Shown here: positions 36,301 to 46,882 of the stretch, piece after piece
Layout: every line of letters starts with the position of its first letter
How positions within the stretch are numbered: the stretch's first letter is position 1
DNA from: Branchiostoma belcheri
Taxonomy: Eukaryota > Chordata > Leptocardii > Amphioxiformes > Branchiostomatidae
Direction of reading: 5' to 3'
DNA length: 64,000 nt
NCBI RefSeq assembly: GCF_001625305.1
Contig: NW_017804176.1
Span: forward strand, 679,888-743,887
Position numbers and translations under genes: made by a program
Notes under the pieces: model-generated
What the model was told of the DNA's origin: nothing
What the model saw: the letters and a program-made list of their open reading frames with translations, nothing else
Database searches by the model: none

Positions 36301-36907
36301 TGCTCATCAGAGTGTAGAAGACAACTAAAGCAAACCAAACCAAACCAGACAAGTTTAGTTGTAAGATATAATCATGAAAATTTGAAGTGAAAAAGTTCAA
36401 AAACTACTTTTCCTCTGGTCGGAACAGAAAGGACACCCGATATGTGATATAGATACAGGTACACAGGGAAATATTAGTTTTAAAGCTCAACTTTCAACTT
36501 TTCAACTTTATTTGTTCAACCAGCTCCTTGTTGTACCAGAGAACTATTTTCATTCCTCCAGTACAAATTAAATAGTGTACCACGACTTTATACAAATAAT
36601 CAAACACGCAACCAAAAAAATGATAACGTCGGCCAACGAATAATTTCGATAGCCCTAAATCAAACCACCTCGGAGACGGCAAAAGCGGAATGCGGTTGTA
36701 TGTATTTATTTGTAATGAGGTAGAAAATTACTTACCGGATGCGCTAAAGTTTTCCAGCACGTCGTCCTCGCCGGTAGCGTTCTCCCCGGAGTTTCGGTAC
36801 TGGGCGGTCCGCTGCTTCTTCACCCGCGGCCCGAGGAGAGCCTCCACGGAAAAGGCGTGAGCTCGCGAGCTGAGCGTCACGGGAGCACTCTTCCTCTTCT
36901 CCGCCAT
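27385..36907 (-). CDS. Tbx15/18/22: T-box transcription factor, Tbx15/18/22 class, 7 exons
   Basis: DNA-binding developmental regulator. Exons in order: 36736-36907, 36067-36265, 34580-34853, 30777-30944, 30515-30579, 28634-28728, 27385-28100; all borders fit AG/GT and join to a 562-residue protein. The start [20 protein letters not shown] matches the N-terminus of TBX15/TBX18, and [10 protein letters not shown] is an eh1-like Groucho-binding motif. A basic stretch (RVKKQR) follows. The T-box runs from about residue 105 ([20 protein letters not shown]) through [19 protein letters not shown] and [18 protein letters not shown] to [15 protein letters not shown]. The C-terminal exon is rich in Ser/Pro/Thr. 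A single gene like this outside vertebrates is expected to be the pro-orthologue of TBX15, TBX18 and TBX22. The large third intron (30945-34579) holds a fold-back element and may hold enhancers. Confidence 0.93.
33482..33707. mobile_element. Fold-back element: 98-bp arms, 12-bp loop, 9-bp target duplication
   Basis: Left arm 33491-33588 and right arm 33601-33698 are inverted complements differing at one position (97 of 98). The loop is 12 bases. Perfect 9-bp direct repeats ACAGACTAC flank the outer ends (33482-33490 and 33699-33707). A 9-bp duplication is typical of Mutator-like elements. There is no coding capacity. It lies in intron 3 of the T-box gene. Confidence 0.85.
34150..34290. promoter_or_regulatory. 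Possible intronic regulatory block
   Basis: In the third T-box intron, close to exon 3, a short stretch combines a TTTATTGATGG Hox/Pbx-like site, homeodomain-like TCTAATTATG and a TGAGTCA AP-1-like site. Such clusters arise by chance in AT-rich DNA, so this is only a candidate. Confidence 0.2.
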
Positions 36908-38029
36908 GTCACAAGTCTTGTCTGAAAGGGACGGTCTGGATCTCACGCGGATGTCACTGGTTTGTAGAGCGGACAGGCTCGCTCTAAATCACGACTCCGA
37001 ACTGACTGACCAGCGCTGAAAACGCCTCTAAATAAAATAATCTGGGGTGATTAGAATCCTGTCATACCGACTGTCAGCACGGCGGGTCTGTAGCCAATCA
37101 GAGCGGCGCAGTGGGGATGCGATCCCGCCTCCCTCCCCTCCACCACGTGTGGCCTTGTGGGGAGGGGCAGGCTCAAGTCCGGGACAACCAAGCAGACGTT
37201 GGTAGGAAGGACAGTCCGGTTCTAACTGATGCCCTACATGTGGTCGGCTGTCAGAAAATGGGGGCAAATTAGAAGAAGGCCACAATCTTTAGAACTTTTA
37301 GAACTTTATTTGATAAAAGCAACATCGCAGGAGTGCATCTTGAATTGTATTGTAGTTTACAATATGTACAGTAGTCTAAATTTAATAACTTGGCACACAA
37401 CGTGGCAGTCAGAAAACTGTTACGACCTTCTAATATAACATCTGCTTGGAGATTTACGATTATAGGTCCAAGGGTGTTACAAAGCCGTCGAAAGTCAATC
37501 CACAGTTGACACTTATCGCAGAATCGACGGAAATTTGATAGACCTCGACGCTGGATACTATACCAGAATTTTAGATTTGGCGGCACCGACACCGGAAATT
37601 TGACAAACAAATTTTCTAAGCAAGATATCTCTGTATAGGATAATTAGAAACGAAAATATACAATATAGAGTAGCAGGCTAGGCACCCGCACACCTAATAT
37701 CATGTAACAAACTTTATTGGACTCTCATTCATTGACTTGTACTATGGGAGATGACTTTCCGCAACAGCAAAAAACGACCCATGTCCTATATCCATTTAAA
37801 GACTTTTGATACGAGGTTTAAAATACTAGTACGGAGATTTCAAACCCCCAAAGCGCTGATTTCGAGGACACGACGCACCAGACCATCTGACATGTCAGTT
37901 ACGCGATGACCAATGGGAGGAGCGGACAGACATGTGATACAGGCTGGTGTTGAGAGGGGGGGGGGCGTCCCTCGTGAGATGACAGCCTCATCACTCAAAC
38001 CTCATCACTAAACATCACATCCGCCTCCC

Positions 38030-39410
38030 CACACATGCCGACAGACGGGAGTGACAATGCGCCGATGTTCGCGCTTTTTCACTCAACACCGTGAAAATAA
38101 GGAGTTAAACGACAAAAGTAGAGATTAGTGTCTTTAATACAAGGGGGGGGGTAGATCTCCTTGTTGACAGAAAGAGAAATATGTATACTTTTTGCGGGTC
38201 GTTCGCGCTTTTTCACTCAACAATGTGAGTATAAGGAGTTGAACGACATCGGTGTAGATAGTAGACGCTATCCTGGCATTTCCTTGTTGATAACAGCAAG
38301 AGAGATGCATATTCGGCTGTATTCGAATTCACTTTGGGCATAGTGGCGATAGACGGGAGTGACCATAGTGACAATGTGTCGATGTTCGCGCTTTTTCGCT
38401 GGACACCGTGAAAATAAGGAGTTGAACGACAGAAGTAGAGATTAGAGTCTTTAATGCAGCAGGGGGGATTAGAACTCTCTGTTGACAGAAAGAGAACTTC
38501 TACTATGTAATTTTATCTTTCAAATAGCTCTGTTAGCATTTAATTTAATATTTTAATGTCTTGGGGTGGTGGGACTACGGCGCACATGTCAACTTTGTAT
38601 ATTCAAACGTTATTGTACCTTTTTGTGTGTGGCGCTGTTAATATAAGTTGTTAACTTGAGTGCAGCGTCACACTGTCCTTGTTATGTCTTTATGCTTTGA
38701 TGAATGAAAAAAAAACTTCTACTTTTTGCGGGAGTGACAATGTGTGGTTGTTCGCGCTTTTTCACTCAACAATGTGAGAATAAAGAGTCAACGACATCGG
38801 TGTAGATAGTAGACGCTATCCTGGCATTTCCTTGTTGATAACAGCAAGAGAGATGCATATTCGGCTGTATTCGAATTCACTTTGGGCATAGTGGCGATAG
38901 ACGGGAGTGACCATAGTGACAATGTGTCGATGTTCGCGCTTTTTCGCTCAACACCGTGAAAATAAGGAGTTGAACGACAAAAGTAGAGATTAGAGTCTTC
39001 AATACAGCAGGGGGGATTAGAGCTCCTCGTTGACAGAAAGAGAAATATACTTTTTGACTGTATGCAAGCGGGGGTGACAATGTGTGGTCGTTCGCGCTTT
39101 TTCATTCAACAATGTGAGAATAAATAAAGAGTTGAACGACATCGGTGTAGATTATAGATGCTTGTTGATAACAGCAAGAGATGCATTTTCTGCTGTATTC
39201 GAATTCACTTGAGCATTGTAGCAATATGGGAGTGACCACAGTGACAATGTGTCGATGTTCGCGCTTTTTCGCCCGACACCGTGAAAATAAGAAGTAGAAC
39301 GACTATGTAAACATAGCACGGAGGTCTTAATCCGCGTTGACAGCGACAGAAATGCACTTTTCGGCTGTTTTCGAGCAAAAAGGTCTCCCTATTTGAGCTT
39401 TGAGAAGGAA
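38030..39410. repeat. Dimeric tandem array with a 48-bp core in seven copies
   Basis: The core motif TTCGCGCTTTTTC starts at 38068, 38202, 38385, 38751, 38933, 39091 and 39258. Copies alternate between an A form (followed by ACCGTGAAAATAAG) and a B form (followed by AATGTGAGTATAAGG or close variants), giving an A-B-A-B-A-B-A order with dimer spacing of about 320-340 bp. The B-to-A segment from 38222 recurs almost unchanged from about 38771. No unit encodes a protein. Confidence 0.8.
38505..38713 (+). mobile_element. Retroposed insertion with poly(A) tail and 10-bp target duplication
   Basis: A 209-bp segment absent from the other units of the array. It ends in GAATGAAAAAAAA and is flanked by AACTTCTACT on both sides (38495-38504 and 38714-38723). 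A poly(A) end plus a target duplication is the hallmark of LINE-mediated insertion. It could be a 5'-truncated LINE or a SINE; the source is not recognised. Confidence 0.7.
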
Positions 39411-40512
39411 TATCTCTTGGCATATAGCTAGTCTAAACGCGACATCAACATGAAGACCATTCTTGGGTTGAGAAATTCAAGCAGTCGTAAAAGAAAAATT
39501 GGAAGTTGACGGGCGAGTGTTAAATTTAGCTTGAATCCGAAGATATCAGTAGTTTGTTCAAGGAACAACAAGTAAACCTGCTGCGTCAGCTGACTAATCC
39601 ACAAACAAAACAACAAACAACGCGCAACAACAACAACAAAACTGAAGACACCAGCTTGCAATGCCTTCACAAGGCTTTTCTGGAAAATTGGCCGAAAAAT
39701 ATCAGAATTCGGAGGAAACTTTAATCTCAAATGGATACTATTACTACCATATATTTTCCTAATTATTTGGTTATAGATAAAGTGATACGCACATGATTCT
39801 ATAATTTGGAGTGAAAGATATACATGACGGGGATCATACACACACTCATCCGCTTAGTGTACAACACTAGTGGATAATGTCCTTTTGAAACACTAACGAA
39901 AGATGATCCGGTTCTCTTCTAACGTCCAGTAAAGTCCTGACAGCTGTATGTTCTCTACTTCCCGGTATTTCAGACATTTCGTTAAGCTATCTTTGAGCTC
40001 CGTGAATCGAGATGGTTTATTATTCATTTTTGTTCGCCCAAATCCACTTACGGTGGCAAATGCGCACGTAAGCACAGCCAGAATGGCCGCATTCAGTTAC
40101 AAAAACAGTAATATAATGACACTGAAAATCCCTAAAAACCATGCTAATGCTCTTTGAGTCCGTCTTTTACAGGGTAGAATTACTTCTACCGTTATTGAAA
40201 CTTTAAGTGATTTCTATAAAGATGTGTGGAAATCTTGCGGAAGCTGCGTTGTGTTTTTCCAATTAGCGCACGTGTGCTTTACTACGTGTACTTAAAAGTT
40301 CAGATTTCGATTTTGATTCAAGCAGAAATGCAATCGTTACTTAGCACATATCAAAAGAGTGCAAAATCGATTTTTTTTCCTATCTTCATGATCAAGTCTT
40401 CATTGACAGCTCACAAAGTGATTTTCAAATGATGTGATTGCCTATGTCTATGTGTATGTGCATTCGTGTGCGTAAGTGTGTGTGTATGTGTGTGTCTATG
40501 TGTATGTGTGTA

Positions 40513-40719
40513 TGGCGACGCACAGTTAGAGAGGGTGCCGCTACCTGTGAGAAAGCACGCAGAACTGCCGCACAGCAGAAGAGACGAGCCAGGAAGGAGG
40601 GTGCAGCCGGTCCTGTGGCGAACACTGCTCTGTTCTCCTGCCCGCACTGTGAGCGCCGGTTCCGGGCGAAAATTGGACTCTACAGTCACCTGAGGACACA
40701 CCCTACTACAGAGGGATGA
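40513..40719 (+). mobile_element. Non-LTR retrotransposon ORF C-terminus with C2H2 finger
   Basis: The reading frame gives WRRTVREGA, a basic linker, then FSCPHCERRF...GLYSHLRTH and a stop at 40717-40719. A tryptophan-led basic segment followed by a single terminal C2H2 finger ending in GL.SH.R.H recurs at the C-terminus of some LINE reverse-transcriptase ORFs. Upstream it passes into a GT-rich simple repeat, so only the tail survives. It could instead be a stray host zinc-finger exon, but no splice sites or neighbours support that. Confidence 0.45.
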
Positions 40720-41099
40720 CAAAGCGGTCCTCGTCAACCTGACGGACGAACGACATGTGTATGTGCGTATGTGTGCGTGCGTGCGTGCGTCTGTATGTCT
40801 GGTACTAGTACTTCCACTGCTGTTTTCGACATTTCAGATTGTACATCAGTTTTCTGACTGTGCCAGATTTCTGACAGCCGTCTATGGAGCTTTTTCTGAA
40901 ATGGACCCCATTTGTGTCTGCACTGCAGCTGAAAATGGCCCCTTTCAGCGAGTTCTAGCCAGCCGGAAATCTGGCTAAAACCAGTCAGCGATTTTCGACT
41001 TAGTGCGTGTGTCCCGCCAAATTGAAGTTTAAAAGTCGCTAAAGTGCGAATTTACAAGGACCACGACACCAAGTCAAAACACGGGTGGAAGACAAAGCG

Positions 41100-41360
41100 T
41101 CTTTAAGAACCCGGGCGGCTCAACTTGGCCCTGAGCCACCGAGGGGAGGGATTTGGTGACAGGAGCGTCCAATTACGCCCCGTCCTAAATCCCGGATAGT
41201 TAGCTGATGATAACCCTTCGTAATTGAATAATAACCTGGAGAAATGCCGGATTAATTGACCCCGGCGCGGCGGGGAGTAAGCCGCCTGGCCCCGCGGGAG
41301 GGCGGGGGTTTGAGCGGTGGCTGGCCGACACGCCGCGAGGGCTAGCCTCCAACATGCCTC
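41100..41360. promoter_or_regulatory. Candidate conserved non-coding element upstream of the T-box gene
   Basis: A GC-rich island in AT-rich DNA, about 4 kb upstream of the T-box start. It has evenly placed homeodomain-like sites (CGTAATTGAA, GATTAATTGA) and a GATAACC site within about 70 bp. Composition and motif density suggest regulation; conservation was not tested. Confidence 0.25.
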
Positions 41361-44336
41361 CAACAGGCTTTAATCCATAGCAGACTCCTTCCTTGGTTAA
41401 AACAGTAGTAGAAAGTTTCCAAAATTGGTACACGATTTGCTGGAAGAGTTGCTCAGCAAGTGATGGTCCGAGCGTAACTTAGTTTTTTAATTGCGTTTTG
41501 GCCGACAAATATATTTGTTATTTTTTCAGCCACAGCATGATGGGGTCCTGCGGAGACACACGAGCGCGACAACGTTTGTCGCATTCCTCAGAACAGCCCC
41601 CCACCAGCGGGGAGAATCACAACACTTTGCCCTTGAGCGGGACCGACGCACCTTGCTCTGAGCGGACGTTGTGGGAACGGCAACGCCGACAAAGGGAACA
41701 AAATAAACTGTACACAAACTGAATGGCGTTATAAACCAATGGCTCTACAAACAACTGTCCGGTTTAGGGAAGGAAAGGAAAACAAACTGACATGAATATT
41801 ACAATCCAAAAACCTTGCCTATGACTTTGCGAATGTACATAGGTGACTGGTCATGATCCTTGCTCTTGGGAATGAATGAATAGTAGAAGTTTGCCAGAAA
41901 AGGTGACCACTGATCGAGAAAACTGCTAACTCTTTCGATAAACTGTTCGCAATATCCAGGCAATATCGTTTTTGCCATGTGCACGATACTGTACAAGTAA
42001 TGTATCAGATAAACGAGAGGATTGTAGTGATATCGACTTGAAATCTCCTTGCCATCGATGGAAAAATTGGTCTCAGACAGACGGAAGCCACATCATCAAT
42101 GAAAGAAAAAAGAGTTGTTGACGACAATTGTCTCGGACACAATACATGACAAACTGTTAGGAGATAGCACAGACGCGACAGTCCCAATGTGTTGAAATGT
42201 TCACAAAACGCCCATAATTGTCGAATAATTGATCTGAATGCCAAACTCATTGGCACAGGTATATGAAATATCGCACTAACACGAAAAACTCTTGCATAAA
42301 CAGAGGCAGACAGCTTGCTTGTTCCAGACAGGTTGACTCACACACAGACGAAGTGCTGCCACACTCTATTATACATAGATACGCCCGTAATTATCGAATA
42401 ATGAATTGATAATGATCAATGATTGATTTGTCCGTCGAACTAGTTGGCAGAACTACGAAAATCTTCCACTAACGTGAGAAATCATTACATAAACAAAATC
42501 AACGGACGGGGTTTTAAACACACACAGATTGCACGTGGACGTAAGGCTTTCTGTATTTTATCTTATTTTCTATCTTATACCGTGTTTGACGAACACGGGT
42601 AGCACTTTTGTTCTGTTGCGTAGACTCTTGCATTGTGTAACGGTAGATGAACCCTTTGAAATGTTGCTGAGACTTTTTATTAGGGGACGTTTGTGTTTTT
42701 CTTTCGGCAAGTTGGATTGGATGGTTGGGGGTGTACGTTTATAACGAGGGGAAAGCCTGTACATAAAATGACTATTTTACTGGAGGAGGGTTTCTTTCTT
42801 TTGTTCCAAACAACTTTACGAGAATGTGGAGTAAATGACAAAAGTGCCATAGGCTGAATAGCTGAGTTGTTTAGGACCTTTAGATGTGAGCCCGACCGTT
42901 ACTTGCGACAACTGTGCCCCGTCAAAGGTGATCATAAATTCTTCAAACAAATAGAAATTAGGAAAATCTTAACGTTTTTTGTGATTGCCCTGTGTTTTAT
43001 AAGGCTTTTCCAAATCATTTTATTATAAAAGCTGTCAGGATGCTACATCTGCTAAGAGGTTAGGCAGGGCGTGCTTGTCGCAAAAGTGCACCCGCCGACG
43101 CCTGCAGAGCGGGGCCATCACACATGGAGTGATGACGCACCCCTCCGTGTGTAGGATGGGCGGTAGAACCCTTTTGAAGGGCCTATTTATGGTGTTTGTT
43201 TTTCTTTTGTTGTGAAAGTGTTTAGAAAGGCAGGGATAACAACGCCTTCTGTGTTTTCTTTTGTCAGCTTGCAGCAGTGTGGGAGTGAGGGATAGTAGAC
43301 CAACAAGAACGCAAAGAAACACAATTTTTAAGCAGATTTGTGGTGAGTCTTTACCAGACTCAAATGGGTTGCTGGAAATTAATATAAAATGTCAAATAAA
43401 CTGATCCATATGAATATGGCATGCTATCGCATATTATATGAATATGGCATATATTTCAGTCTATTATATTTTTGGCCAATTTCTACTGTACCCAGCAACT
43501 CACTTCTTTCTTTAGGTCTTTGTAACTTTGTAACAGCAAACACGAAACTTTTCAGGTTTCTTATATACATGTACTACAACTGAACAGGGATACTTTCTTG
43601 TTTAAATGCATGAAATAAATTGAATTGATACGCTCGTATGATCGTCGTTGCTGTAACTGAAGGTAGATTTTCATACAAAATGTCGAATTTTCTGAAAAAA
43701 AAAAACTTTGTTGATCTGTAATTGAGCCTCCGATAATCTTGTTAATCTGCGGATATTTGTGTTTGCGGGAATGCCCGACAAGTTGCTAATCCGCTGTTGT
43801 TATTGTTTTCCGTGTCCAGTGTCTAGAAGAGGCTGATGCCTGTAGGCCGTAACAGTTGAAACTGCAACTCAAGACAAGTCCGCTAGTGACGCTGAGGAAG
43901 AGTTTAAATAATACTCGAAACGTCTCCGTAATTCAATTTCAACCAGTACTAGAGTTCGAGTTACCTATAGGAATAGTGATGTGCTTTGTTTGCGTTCCGG
44001 CTGGTTGGTTCTGCGTTTATTTTAGCCACAATCTGGACCTTAGAAACGTAAATCTATACATGGAGTTATAAATCAAATCGATTAATAAAACCAAGGAGAT
44101 TAATAAAACACCATTCTGTTCAAGGCAGTTTCTTCTCTTTGATTTGTTCAATCAAATTTGTGACGGTTCAATCATCAACTTGTTACGAGGGCACTGGTCC
44201 GTATGCAAACATATCGACTGGCACTGCAATATACAGTTTGTATATTAAGAGGCAAGTTACGCATTAGTGCATGGGTCAAAAGCGGCCTCTAGCAGTTTAT
44301 TGAAAGACTGCACCATAATGTTGGCACAACCGCTAA

Positions 44337-44701
44337 GGCCATGTTGATTTGATTATATGGATGACATCCACGCGCGCATGAATTTTCGGCCGTTTAAAAA
44401 AAAAAGTTTTCAACCATACTGTAAATCGTACAAAACAGTTGCAAAATGAGCAAAAATGTACCGTAAGTTACAAAAAAACCATACCAATGTCGTAGGATGC
44501 CAAAATCAAACGAAAAAAGGAATGAACTTGAAGACTAGACTATTCTCCAAACCATATTCTGTCCCATTTGTTCAACCCTCATGACCACGTAGATTTCATA
44601 ATGAAAACAACTTTTTTTTGCAAAACTTTTTTTATTCGCACGCGTGCATCAATTTTGGGGTTCCCGGAGGATGTCATCCATATAATCAAATCAACATGGC
44701 C
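44337..44701. mobile_element. Harbinger-like MITE (365 bp) with TAA target duplication
   Basis: Termini GGCCATGTTGATTTGATTAT and complement, flanked by TAA at 44334-44336 and 44702-44704. The inner part of the terminal repeat carries ATGGATGACATCCACGCGCG. The element at 18030-18516 has the same ATGGATGACATCC box, so the two are related. It is non-coding. Confidence 0.75.
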
Positions 44702-45077
44702 TAATGCAGCAATAATCTTTCGCTCCTTAATTTGAGCTTTTATTCTCACTCTTCATAGAGTAGATTTAAAAAAATAACAACATACCCTCAACTTCAAGCA
44801 GCATTTTTTATGCAAAATTTCTGTAATGTTTGCATTGCTCACATTGTAAGGAACAATTTTACTTTTAAATTCTTATTCGGACTGTAATTGTTCAAACTAT
44901 GGTTCTTGTCTTATTTTCAATCTGTTGTAACACTGACAGCTATTCTGGCAAACACCCCATGAAGACATACATGTAATATCTCAAGCAAATAAAAGACTTG
45001 AGACTACATTTTGTTGTTTTGAAATATCAACATATGCTAAAATTGCCCCTTAATAAGTGCAACTTTTCAGGCGCTAA

Positions 45078-45463
45078 GGCCACACCAATTTAATTTGTTG
45101 GTTCTCGGATTCGCCTCTTTGTTTTTTTTCTGATTTGCAAAAAAAAAATAAAAAATTTGATTCTGGTCCTGAATCAACTGAAAAATGCTTATGTTTTGCC
45201 CCCCAACAGTTGAGGAAAGTCCTTTTCTTCCTGAGTAGTTGTTACAGTTTTCCCATCTATCATTGCAGTGGTTTGATTAAAAGTTCAAAATTCAATGTTT
45301 AAATTTTAACCCAGCCTTTTGTGTTGACTTCATGGCTCATTTTGTAGCATTTAAGCCTATAATAGGATGCCTAGACCTGTTTTTATTTTTATTTTTTTTC
45401 GCCCTGTCGCTTCATATTTTTTCTGAAATAATCCGAGAACCAACAAATTAAATTGGTGTGGCC
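45078..45463. mobile_element. Harbinger-like MITE (386 bp), intact, TAA target duplication
   Basis: Inverted termini of about 34 bp start GGCCACACCAATTTAATTTG and are nearly perfect, flanked by TAA at 45075-45077 and 45464-45466. The interior has no transposase ORF. A truncated copy lies inverted at 7267-7563. A 3-bp TWA duplication with GGCC ends fits the PIF/Harbinger superfamily. Confidence 0.8.
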
Positions 45464-46882
45464 TAAGATCGAATTAAAGTGAGCAAATCACAATATGTTT
45501 TGAATTAATACATTTGTAGTTTGATTTCACTGTACATATGACACATATACCTGTATATGTATATGTATATGTATATATACCTGTATGATGTGTATCATAA
45601 CTATAAGAACAACAATTGCTTTCTGCATCCTAAATTTGCATTGGACGCAGTTATCAGAAATCTTTGACCATCAACCTGCTAGATATAGTCATTTTGCACC
45701 AAATGTGTATTGGTTACCAGGTTAGGCAGCAGGGAGAAGGTTAAATGTTCTTGTTTTCCTACCACAAAAGTGACTTGCGTGGAAGGCACATTCAAATCAA
45801 CTCTCCATTTGAAGCACCCTTACATCACAAAACCCACAAGTTACACATCATTCTCTATTTTCCACATACATTTGTACAATACTCTGACATGAAACCTACA
45901 TTGAAAAAGCAAGGATTCACAGGTCATTCCACATTGTCTATTGGGAACAACAGTTTTCAGATTTGAAGGGCACCATGTTGGATACCCTACATTTCATTTT
46001 GTTTATACTTGATAAACGGGTAAGTTTCCCATGCTTCACTTGTAAGAGCATAATAACTTTATAAGTTACATGTACATGTATGTAGAAATATGGCTTTAAA
46101 TTTTGGCTACAGATTCCTGAATTTTAAAAGTAACCCGTGCTGTGAGATATAAGTACACACTCATTTGATGGAAGTATTATTGGTAAGATACTCCCATTTC
46201 GATGCATCATCACACTGTTAGCCCAAAAGATTTGACTCTTTCAAACTTGTCATCTTTGAGATGTAACTTACTTATTTTCTGCATAAAAAATGGTGTCCAT
46301 GTAACACTAAGTCTCAATCTCTAGAGCTCTGTGGAGCCCCACCCTAGGCCGACAGAGGAAGCAGGCAAAAGAAGGCTTGACCAGTGGATGGGTTACTAGA
46401 TGCAACGACAATGTCTCTCAAAAATGCTGTGAGAATTAAATGGAGATAGAAAGACTTGGCAAAAAAGGTAAATACATTTGTACACACATATATACAGTGC
46501 AGCATTAGACAATTTACTACCGGTACTACTGAGTATGTAACATTCTAACATAGACAGATTGAGCAGTGTCTACCCAACTTTTCCATCACTGCATGCTGCA
46601 GCCAAATCAAGGCTTCTGCAACCACCATCATTTTAAGTGTTATCTAGGAGGTTAAAATGTGACTTGTAAGCTCCATGGTATTCCATTTATCAGTACAGGC
46701 TGTACAGCAATCTAGGTCAGAAAAGAGGAAGACAATGCAAACTTTACCTCCTGAAACATTAGCAAATTCTTAAGAGGAATCCTTTCTGGTGGGGCTGGAG
46801 AAGTGAAGTAGATGTGAGAAATTTTTTGTTTTCAACACTTCTCAGGTACATTTATTATTAAAATTAAGAGTACTAAATTCCC

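Larger units (their letters stand above)
36908..46882. other. Repeat-rich, gene-poor region between Tbx15/18/22 and DCAF6
   Basis: No complete gene on either strand. It holds a tandem array (38030-39410), a LINE C-terminal fragment (40513-40719), a GC-rich block with homeodomain-like sites (41100-41360) and two MITEs (44337-44701, 45078-45463). The remainder looks like ordinary AT-rich intergenic DNA, and the stretch near 46882 probably includes the DCAF6 3'UTR. Confidence 0.6.

Noticed and set aside
38030..39410. Possible CRISPR-like array
   Set aside because: Units are long, diverged and dimeric, without short identical repeats and unique spacers, and the host is an animal; this is a satellite-type repeat.
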